Part shown: in pieces, positions 8,243 through 15,070 of the stretch | How positions within the stretch are numbered: position 1 is the first letter of the stretch | How the letters are laid out: each line of letters begins with the position of its first letter | DNA from: Fortiea contorta PCC 7126 | GTDB lineage: Bacteria > Cyanobacteriota > Cyanobacteriia > Cyanobacteriales > Nostocaceae | Direction: 5' to 3' | Assembly: GCF_000332295.1 (NCBI RefSeq) | Contig: NZ_KB235930.1 | Span: 1,059,895 to 1,123,894, forward strand | DNA length: 64,000 nucleotides | Position numbers and translations under genes: made by a program | Notes under the pieces: model-generated | Told to the model about the DNA's origin: nothing | The model's database searches: none | What the model saw: only the letters and a program-made list of their open reading frames with translations

Positions 8243-8272
8243 AATATAACAGAATTCTGTAACATAAGCTAC
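8243..8272 (-). promoter_or_regulatory. gifA promoter with overlapping NtcA repressor site
   Basis: On the minus strand the -10 is TATATT (8248-8243) and the weak -35 is TAGCTT (8271-8266), 17 bp apart. The NtcA box GTAACATAAGCTAC (8259-8272) covers the -35, so bound NtcA would block polymerase. The predicted leader is about 36 nt. Position and logic agree with known NtcA repression of gif genes. Confidence 0.7.
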
Positions 8273-8514
8273 CGATTAGAATATTTTAATAAAAATTTAT
8301 ATTTGCGACATTCAGACCTATCTTAGGGTTGATATTTTATTTGTGATATTTTTTTACATTAAAAAGCCAGAGTCACAAAACCCTGGTTAGTTCTACGATT
8401 TATGGGAAGCAGCAGCAATATCTCGCCGACTTATTAATTGAGAGAGCGTAAAGATAACACTAACAGTCAGTTACGTTAAAATCTAAGCATAAATTTTACA
8501 AAACTTAACAAACT

Positions 8515-9426
8515 ATGTCGGTTACTTATCCCAGAAAGTTTCAGGATGCTTTGAGCGCAAGAGACATTCTCAAACAGGTAGTCCGCGATCGCGAAATTCA
8601 TCTGATCACCCTAAACCGCTATCGTTATAGTGAGCAGCGTAGTTGCAAAGACCTCACCGACCTAATTGAACAATTAGATGGACAACCACCGCAACTAGTG
8701 CGAGAATTATCCCACCACATCTCGGATGAAGCACGTCATGCGATGTGGCTAACCGATTTGTTGGTAGAATTGGGCGCTGACGTCGGTAAGCCCCCCGGTT
8801 CATCATATATCGACGAATTTGAACGCCTACTTGATCATGAACACCAAGATCCGTCCACAAATCTTGATGACTTTGTGATTTCCGTTCTCGCTGCCATTAA
8901 CATCACCGAAAAACGAGGCTGTGAGTATTTTTCAGCCCACATCCATGCACTTAAACAAGCACCACAAACAGAAGAAAATATTAAGATTCAAGAAACAATT
9001 GCGCGAATTTTACCAGAAGAAGCTGGACACGTACGCTGGGGAAACCGTTGGCTCGCACAGTTAGCCGCTAAAAGCCTAGAACACCAGCAAAAAGTAGCCC
9101 AAGCTAAAAGTAAGTACGCAGCCATTGAGCAAGCAGCCTTTGAAGCCGGGATGGATATCACCTTGGGAGCCGAATTACGCCGTGTTGCTAATTTGGTTGA
9201 AGTCACAAATAACATGCCTTTATGGCAGCGTCCCCAATATTTGATGGAACGTCTACCGCAAACTTTACTGGCACCTGATTTGCAGTTTACCAGAATTCAG
9301 GCTGCACAAAGAGCATGGCGGCGTGATCCACAATTATTTATGGAAAAGTTTGTACCGATGTTCCTGAACGGTGTTAAAGGTAAAGACAACACTCAAAAAA
9401 CCACGGTGTCAAAAGATGAGAGATAG
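8515..9426 (+). CDS. Ferritin-like di-iron family protein
   Basis: A 303-residue protein whose first 190 residues look like a ferritin-like four-helix bundle: an acidic residue in DREIHLITLNRY, DEARH (ExxH), an acidic residue in NITEKRG, and EEAGH (ExxH). That E, ExxH, E, ExxH pattern is the carboxylate-bridged di-iron signature. The C-terminal third is helical and basic, with no domain I recognise. It might be an oxygenase, an oxidase or an iron/oxidative-stress protein; the sequence does not say which. It is followed by a strong terminator and lies between gifA and patX. Confidence 0.7.
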   Translation: MSVTYPRKFQDALSARDILKQVVRDREIHLITLNRYRYSEQRSCKDLTDLIEQLDGQPPQLVRELSHHISDEARHAMWLTDLLVELGADVGKPPGSSYIDEFERLLDHEHQDPSTNLDDFVISVLAAINITEKRGCEYFSAHIHALKQAPQTEENIKIQETIARILPEEAGHVRWGNRWLAQLAAKSLEHQQKVAQAKSKYAAIEQAAFEAGMDITLGAELRRVANLVEVTNNMPLWQRPQYLMERLPQTLLAPDLQFTRIQAAQRAWRRDPQLFMEKFVPMFLNGVKGKDNTQKTTVSKDER

Positions 9427-9501
9427 CCTGTTGTAGCTATCAAGTGATTGCTACTGGTCTATTATCAGTAGACAAGAGATGTTAAGTCTTGATTGTTTTG
9501 T

Positions 9502-9526
9502 AACCCCCCTGAAACAGGGGGTTTTT
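9502..9526 (+). terminator. Terminator of the ferritin-like gene
   Basis: AACCCCC...GGGGGTT hairpin with a short loop, followed by TTTTT. Confidence 0.9.
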
Positions 9527-9935
9527 CATCGAGAATGACCATACTACTTCTGTTGAGATAGCCTTGATGGCAATAAATTTGAGTTACCTTCAGGCTGCTT
9601 ACCCAGTCGGGAAAATATGCAAATTATCAGCAGATCCCCTGAAATTGATAGCTGTAATCACAATTTGAAATGTAGGCAGAACTAAAAGCAAGTGCAGTGA
9701 TTACTTGAAACTTGGTGATGCAGTCCATACAGACAGTTCGTGGGCTGAAGATTTCCAACACAACAGTTGACGTGGACTATGTATACAGAGCTTACGGATA
9801 AAATACGGGGCAAATGCTGAGATAAGTTATGTGCCAACTGTTATATATCTACTAGATAATCTATGAAACAGATGTTAATTATAACACCTTTACTGACTGT
9901 ACATTGATTTTCTTGTGACTAGGTAGTCTTGATCT
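9527..9935. other. Gene-free stretch ending in a plus-strand hairpin
   Basis: About 410 bp without a credible protein-coding frame on either strand. It contains AT-rich stretches and imperfect inverted repeats (TGTTATA...TATAACA around 9840-9890), but no clear promoter. A transcript crossing it rightward would end at the hairpin at 9936-9963, so a small RNA is possible. Confidence 0.4.
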
Positions 9936-9963
9936 CCCCAAGAGACTTGATCGTGGGGTTTTT
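9936..9963 (+). terminator. Terminator-like hairpin overlapping the patX stop codon
   Basis: CCCCA (9936-9940) pairs with TGGGG (9954-9958), followed by TTTTT (9959-9963). The T-run is correct for plus-strand transcripts only; its last bases are part of the patX stop codon on the other strand. Confidence 0.45.
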
Positions 9964-10198
9964 AAACAGCAGGATGGATATTCCCGTAATATTCCATCAA
10001 CTCCCGGCGTCCGCTTCCACGATGGGGTGCAGGCTTTTCAGGTTGATTGGGCTTGGGTTTAGGTCTAACTGAGAGTAATTGTTCTGACTCAACGGGAGTC
10101 AGGGCTTGATAGGACGAGTGATTCATCATGGCTTGGTGGTTAGAAGCTAGGGAACCGAACACCAGACTCGATACTAGAAGTGAAATGGCAGCACGCAT
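9962..10198 (-). CDS. patX: PatX, heterocyst-inhibiting RGSGR peptide precursor
   Basis: A 78-residue precursor with a hydrophobic signal-like N-terminus (MRAAISLLVSSLVFGSLAS), a proline/lysine-rich linker (RPKPKPNQPEKPAP) and the pentapeptide RGSGR at residues 60-64, near the C-terminus. RGSGR is the pentapeptide of PatS that antagonises the master regulator HetR; PatX is the related family with a longer, exported-type precursor found across filamentous cyanobacteria. It is a single gene; a TCCGGA motif lies 58 bp upstream. The motif, length and signal sequence together make this confident. Confidence 0.88.
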   Translation of the reverse strand: MRAAISLLVSSLVFGSLASNHQAMMNHSSYQALTPVESEQLLSVRPKPKPNQPEKPAPHRGSGRRELMEYYGNIHPAV

Positions 10199-10255
10199 AG
10201 CAAATGTCTATTTTGAAACTATCCATTTCACTACTACTGAGTTTTTATTAGTGCA

Positions 10256-10261
10256 TCCGGA
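10256..10261 (-). promoter_or_regulatory. TCCGGA (DIF+ type) motif upstream of patX
   Basis: The palindrome TCCGGA lies 58 bp before the patX ATG. In Anabaena this hexamer, placed at -35, marks HetR-dependent genes induced during differentiation, and it has been associated with patX. No perfect -10 follows; TAGTAG lies about 19 bp downstream. Confidence 0.6.
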
Positions 10262-10308
10262 TATTTTCTTAAAAAGTATTGTTTTTTACAAAATATCAAA
10301 TACCTTAA

Positions 10309-12075
10309 TTATTCGTCGAGATTTTCAACTAATAACCAGTTTCCAGAAGGATTCAAGCGTCCCCAAATTTTGAGCAATTGCTTGTGGGATAAAGCTTGTA
10401 GTTTTTCATCAATGTGCGATCGCAAAGTTACCAGTTGCCAAGTTTGATTTTGATGTATTTTTGGTGCAGTAATCGTCAAACTGTAATTCTGCTGATCCTG
10501 ATGGTGAAAAATTCCTGTGAAGTAATTACTAGTCCGTATTAACACTTGATTTGCAGTTAAGTAATAGCACTGAGACTCTGATAAAGAGGGGCTATAGCCA
10601 TTGATTGGATAAGCTTGTGGATGATGTAAATAATAGGTTTGTTGTTGCAGCCATTGGGGGTGGTCAGGTGATAAATTAAACAAGGGAATAATTGCAGTAG
10701 GCGATCGCTCATCTTCTAATAAAGCTGTTTGCAATTTCCTAATAGATAAATCCCTTGGTTGACAGTTAAACTCAACGCACATAGCTGCAGCCATTCCCGC
10801 CGCTTGACCAATACCCATAACCACAGGTTGTAATCTGGTTGCTCCATTGGCAATATGAGAAACAGAAATATTTTTTTCACAGACTAAAAAATTATCTATC
10901 AATTTTGGTACAAGGCAACTGTAGGGAATAGTAAAAGGAATACCAGTCCAACGCCCTCCCCAACGGATAGATTTAGGTTGTAAAGGGAAATCTTCACCAG
11001 GATAATGGTGGTCGTTGGCGTAATTACCAATAGCAATAGCGTCGAGATGTAAAGGTGCAACCTTACCCCCCATCACAGGCAAAATATCCTGCTCTCGGAC
11101 AGTTGTTAACCCCACCAACCGACGACTTTCCCGATAATAAGGATGCAACCCGAACGCCGTAGGTTCACCAGGAAACACCCCAGCAGCCAAACCGTAGCGA
11201 CGACCAAGCTGATTTTGGATAAAATAAGCAAAATTTTGACTGTGACAGCGGCATTCTTGAATAAACTCCCATCTGGAAGATTCTGACTCGATTAAGCGTC
11301 CTAATCCTTCACCGTAGTCATTACCACAGATAGGCCAATTAATCATCAATAAACCCCCAGGTAGGCGTCCATAATTCAAAAATGTCTCTCCCCCGTAGCC
11401 GTCCCAAGCCCCAGCAAACACAGAAGGATTGTAATTAGAAGCTGGCGGAATTTCTGGGGCGACATCTGCACCAAAATCTTGCATCATCACCACCGCAGTT
11501 GGTGCTTGTACAGGATATCTTTGAGTCAGCAAATTAAAATCTGCTGGGGCGCTGGGTTCTCCCCACTCAGACTGCAACTCCCAGCCCCAACGGTAAGGTA
11601 TATCACCCAAAGCCAATAAATCGCCTAATTCCGTACCATCAAGAATGATCTTGGCATTAACAACGAAATCGGCAAATCGCACACCAGTCACAGAATTTCC
11701 TTGACGCCACACCTCCAAAGGTACTTGTCCCGAAATCCATTGCAGATTTGATAACTCTCCCACCCAATCTGCAAAAATTTGCGCCCCAATTCGCGGATCA
11801 AAACTAAAAAAGCTGACCCAACTGTGATCTAAACCTCCAGGCTGACGGTGCTGTAATTCTCGCAAAAACGCACCCCATAACCCAGTTTGCCAAGCTGCTA
11901 ATTCATTACCATCGGGTACAGAAACGCCTGCAGAGGTCAGCATTCCTCCCAACCAAAGAAATTCACTGACCAAAATAGTTTTGACGCCCCGTCGCGCCGC
12001 TTGGATAGCTGCAGCCGTTCCGCCAACTCCACCACCAACAACTAACACATCGGTTGTATAAGTCTGATAAGCCAT
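10309..12075 (-). CDS. FAD-dependent oxidoreductase
   Basis: A 588-residue flavoprotein of the FAD_oxidored family. The N-terminal dinucleotide fold is explicit: VLVVGGGVGGTAAAIQAARRG. Further family features include FLWLGGMLTSAGVS, DGTELGDLLALGDIPY, and a second FAD-contact region near residues 420-445 (ISVSHIANGATRLQPVVMGIGQAAGMAAAMC). No signal peptide. The substrate cannot be told. It starts at the ATG at 12075 and is divergent from the zinc dehydrogenase gene. Confidence 0.82.
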   Translation of the reverse strand: MAYQTYTTDVLVVGGGVGGTAAAIQAARRGVKTILVSEFLWLGGMLTSAGVSVPDGNELAAWQTGLWGAFLRELQHRQPGGLDHSWVSFFSFDPRIGAQIFADWVGELSNLQWISGQVPLEVWRQGNSVTGVRFADFVVNAKIILDGTELGDLLALGDIPYRWGWELQSEWGEPSAPADFNLLTQRYPVQAPTAVVMMQDFGADVAPEIPPASNYNPSVFAGAWDGYGGETFLNYGRLPGGLLMINWPICGNDYGEGLGRLIESESSRWEFIQECRCHSQNFAYFIQNQLGRRYGLAAGVFPGEPTAFGLHPYYRESRRLVGLTTVREQDILPVMGGKVAPLHLDAIAIGNYANDHHYPGEDFPLQPKSIRWGGRWTGIPFTIPYSCLVPKLIDNFLVCEKNISVSHIANGATRLQPVVMGIGQAAGMAAAMCVEFNCQPRDLSIRKLQTALLEDERSPTAIIPLFNLSPDHPQWLQQQTYYLHHPQAYPINGYSPSLSESQCYYLTANQVLIRTSNYFTGIFHHQDQQNYSLTITAPKIHQNQTWQLVTLRSHIDEKLQALSHKQLLKIWGRLNPSGNWLLVENLDE

Positions 12076-12273
12076 TCTTCACCTCATGGTTGTTCCGACA
12101 TATTGTCGCCAGTGAAGTTGACATCAGACAAGAAAATTTATTTTATAAAGTCACGGTTGATTGAGAGAATTAACTTGTTTTGTTTATTGCACAGAATAAA
12201 TCTCAGCAAAAGAATAGCTCAACCTTAACCAGTAAATGCTACATCTAATAACGTTGAGCGGTGAGAAACCAAC

Positions 12274-13320
12274 GTGAAAGCACAGGTATTTAGAGGCGTC
12301 AATCAACTGTCATACGAAGAAATTCCAGTCCCAGCACTGGAAGCCGATGAAGTATTGGTACAAGTGCAGGTGGTAGGATTGTGTCAATCGGATATTAAAA
12401 AAATTCGTTATCCGCTGTATGAACCACCGCGCATTTTTGGTCATGAGACGGCGGGAATTATCGCCGCAGTGGGAAGTGAAGTCAGCGGTTGGGAGATAGG
12501 ACAACGGGTAGCGGTAATGCACCACATCCCTTGTATGCGTTGTGCTTATTGCCTAAATGAAAATTATTCGATGTGTAATGTCTATAAAAATATTTCTACC
12601 ACAGCCGGGTTTAACGCTAGCGGTGGCGGTTTTGCTGAGTATGTGAAAGTACCCGGTCATATTGTGCAAAATGGCGGGTTAATTCCCATTCCCGATGAGA
12701 TCAGTTTTGAAGAAGCAAGTTTTGTGGAGCCGACTAACTGCTGTTTAAAAGCGGTGAAAAAAGCGCAAATTGCTCCTGGACAAACTGTTTTGGTGACTGG
12801 TGCGGGGCCGATTGGGTTAATGTTTGTGATGTTGGTGAAATATTTCGGGGCGACGGCGATCGCTACTGACCTTTTGCCTTCTAGAATTGAAAAAGCTTTA
12901 AATGTGGGCGCCCAAGCAGCTTTTGACGCCCGTGACCCCGATTTAGCCGCAAAAATTCACGCCCTCACAGGGGGAATGGGTGTTGATGTTACCCTGTTGG
13001 CTGTTCCCAGTGAGAAAGCTTTCTTCTCTGCGCTTGACTGTACTCGTAAAGGTGGAAAAATTTTGTTTTTTGCCGAATTTCCTGATGAGTTAGAAATTCC
13101 CATCAATCCTAATATTCTCTATCGTCGGGAAATTGACTTAATGGGCAGCTATAGCTCGTCCTATCGCCTGCAGAGTCTCTCGGCTGAGATTGTGTTTAAT
13201 CGCCGGATTGATGTACAGGCATTAATTAGCGATCGCTATCCTCTACAAAATTTATCAGCAGCTGTGGATCAAGCGATCGCTCCTACTCCCGAAACTTACA
13301 AAATCTTAATTTATCCCTAA
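12274..13320 (+). CDS. Zinc-dependent medium-chain dehydrogenase
   Basis: A 348-residue medium-chain dehydrogenase/reductase, closest in look to sorbitol/threonine dehydrogenases. The catalytic zinc ligands are C in VGLCQSD and the HE of FGHETAG; the structural zinc site is CMRCAYCLNENYSMC; the NAD(P) fold is VLVTGAGPIGLMFV. GTG start at 12274. Substrate unknown: a polyol, a sugar alcohol or another secondary alcohol. Single gene between the FAD protein and the phosphate transporter. Confidence 0.85.
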   Translation: MKAQVFRGVNQLSYEEIPVPALEADEVLVQVQVVGLCQSDIKKIRYPLYEPPRIFGHETAGIIAAVGSEVSGWEIGQRVAVMHHIPCMRCAYCLNENYSMCNVYKNISTTAGFNASGGGFAEYVKVPGHIVQNGGLIPIPDEISFEEASFVEPTNCCLKAVKKAQIAPGQTVLVTGAGPIGLMFVMLVKYFGATAIATDLLPSRIEKALNVGAQAAFDARDPDLAAKIHALTGGMGVDVTLLAVPSEKAFFSALDCTRKGGKILFFAEFPDELEIPINPNILYRREIDLMGSYSSSYRLQSLSAEIVFNRRIDVQALISDRYPLQNLSAAVDQAIAPTPETYKILIYP

Positions 13321-13466
13321 CCAAAGGATGGGAAGGTGGGAAGAAGATTAAGTTTTATTTTTTGGAGTAGACTACTATCAAAAATTGTGTATCTTCGCCA
13401 TAGACTGAAGTTTTGCAGCTCATCTGTCGATTTCCGAAGCTAAAATTTCCACATCCCCTTCAGAAA

Positions 13467-14753
13467 ATGCTTTTAATTCTCGCCTTAGTCGCCCTCTTGG
13501 CTTTCTACGTCGCTTTCAACCTCGGTGCTAACGATGTTGCTAACGCGATGGGGACTTCTGTCGGTTCTCAGGCTGTCACCCTCAAACAAGCTTTAATTAT
13601 TGCTGGTGTATTAGAGTTTGCAGGCGCTGTATTATTCGGTCATCAAGTAACGGAAACCCTGGCCACAAAAGTAGCTAATCCTGTCTTATTCGCGGCGACA
13701 CCGCAACTGTTAGTCTTGGGAATGGTGACAGTTTTACTGGCGTCTGGAATTTGGCTACAGATTGCCACCTCACGGGGTTTGCCTGTATCCTCATCTCATG
13801 CCGTAGTAGGAGCGATCGCTGGTTTTAGTTGGGTAGCTTTAGGAGTGAATGCCATTGATTGGTCATCAATTGGTGCAATCACCATTGGCTGGGTTTTAAC
13901 ACCATTAATTAGTGGAGCGATCGCTGCTTTATTCTACAGTCAAATCAAACGCTGGATTTTAGAACAACCAAATCCAGTAGCGCAGTTACAAGAGTGGATT
14001 CCCTGGTTAAGTGTGCTGCTGTTGGGAGTATTTGGTGTGATTGTTCTCCCTTCCCTGACGCAACCGCTGACAACTTTTTTCATTCATCAAACTGGTTTAA
14101 ACATCCCAGCCTACGACATTCCTCTATTTACAGGTGCAGTCGCAGCCATCGGACTAACGGTTTACAGTTGGCGACAATTAGCTCATCAAGGAAATGGGGG
14201 AGAAACAAAGAGCAAAACCGAACATGCGCCATCTTCTGTTACCATAGAACCTATATTCGCACGCTTCCAGCTATTGAGTGCTTGCTTTGTCGCCTTTGCT
14301 CATGGCTCTAATGATGTAGGAAATGCGATCGCACCTTTAGCAGCGATCATTTATATCAATCAAACTGGTAGCGTACCCACACAAGGTATTACCATCCCCA
14401 TCTGGATTTTAATCTTAGGTGGCGTCGGTATAGTCAGTGGTTTAGCCATCTGGGGAAAAAAAGTCATCGCGACCATTGGCGAAAATATTATTTCCCTCCA
14501 ACCGAGTAGTGGATTCTGCGCTGAACTCGCTACCGCCACCACTATTCTTTTAGCCTCCCGCCTAGGTTTACCAGTCTCCACCTCCCACGCCCTCGTCGGC
14601 GGTGTCGTCGGCATCGGACTAGTACAAAACATCAATTCGATTAAATTTTCAACTTTGCAGAACATCGCCGCCGCTTGGTTAATTACTGTTCCCCTCAGCG
14701 CCATCCTCAGCGCCACCATCTTTAGCGTCGCCCGATTATTTATAGTTAATTAA
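13467..14753 (+). CDS. PiT family inorganic phosphate transporter
   Basis: A cation-coupled phosphate permease of about 428 residues with around ten membrane segments. Both family signature repeats are present: FNLGANDVANAMGTSVGS near the N-terminus and AHGSNDVGNAIAPLAAI in the second half, each followed by a (L)PVS(S/T)SHA motif. The ATG at 13467 is chosen because the hydrophobic first segment begins there; a TTG at 13413 would add 18 residues of unlikely leader. It is followed 21 bp later by tatA on the same strand. Confidence 0.92.
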   Translation: MLLILALVALLAFYVAFNLGANDVANAMGTSVGSQAVTLKQALIIAGVLEFAGAVLFGHQVTETLATKVANPVLFAATPQLLVLGMVTVLLASGIWLQIATSRGLPVSSSHAVVGAIAGFSWVALGVNAIDWSSIGAITIGWVLTPLISGAIAALFYSQIKRWILEQPNPVAQLQEWIPWLSVLLLGVFGVIVLPSLTQPLTTFFIHQTGLNIPAYDIPLFTGAVAAIGLTVYSWRQLAHQGNGGETKSKTEHAPSSVTIEPIFARFQLLSACFVAFAHGSNDVGNAIAPLAAIIYINQTGSVPTQGITIPIWILILGGVGIVSGLAIWGKKVIATIGENIISLQPSSGFCAELATATTILLASRLGLPVSTSHALVGGVVGIGLVQNINSIKFSTLQNIAAAWLITVPLSAILSATIFSVARLFIVN

Positions 14754-14774
14754 GACACAACAGAGGAATTATAT

Positions 14775-14948
14775 ATGTTGTTTGGATTAGGATGGCCGGA
14801 AGTTACGGTAATTGCTGTAGTAGCTATTTTAATTTTCGGCCCGAAAAAGATTCCTGAACTTGGTAATGCACTGGGCAAAACTCTCAAAAGTTTTCAACAA
14901 GGGCTAAAAAGTTCTAGTGATGATCACACTTCCGAATCAGAAAAATAG
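14775..14948 (+). CDS. tatA: Sec-independent translocase component TatA/E
   Basis: A 57-residue protein: a short N-terminus, a membrane helix (about residues 8-21), the invariant FGPKKIPELG hinge and amphipathic helix (LGKTLKSFQQGLKS), and an acidic tail. TatA-type subunits form the pore that exports folded proteins carrying twin-arginine signals. GAGGAATT precedes the ATG. It lies 21 bp behind the phosphate transporter, probably in one transcript. Confidence 0.9.
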   Translation: MLFGLGWPEVTVIAVVAILIFGPKKIPELGNALGKTLKSFQQGLKSSSDDHTSESEK

Positions 14949-14985
14949 TGCTCCTAAAATTAATCATGTATTATATCCAACCTTT

Positions 14986-15013
14986 GTAGAGACGTTGCAT
15001 TGCCGCGTCTCTA
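14986..15013. repeat. GTAGAGACG...CGTCTCTA dispersed palindrome, copy 1
   Basis: Inverted repeat with arms GTAGAGACG and CGTCTCTA around an 11-nt loop. Copies of the same arms occur at 41410-41439 and 58020-58046. All lie between genes. Confidence 0.75.
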
Positions 15014-15070
15014 GATTCATATATTAGATAAGTCTCGTGACCAGCAAATTTTACTGAATCTGATAATTGA

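Noticed and set aside
9781-9797. Possible NtcA box near 9780 (GTATACAGAGCTTAC)
   Set aside because: The spacing between GTA and TAC is nine, not eight, and no -10 lies at the expected distance.
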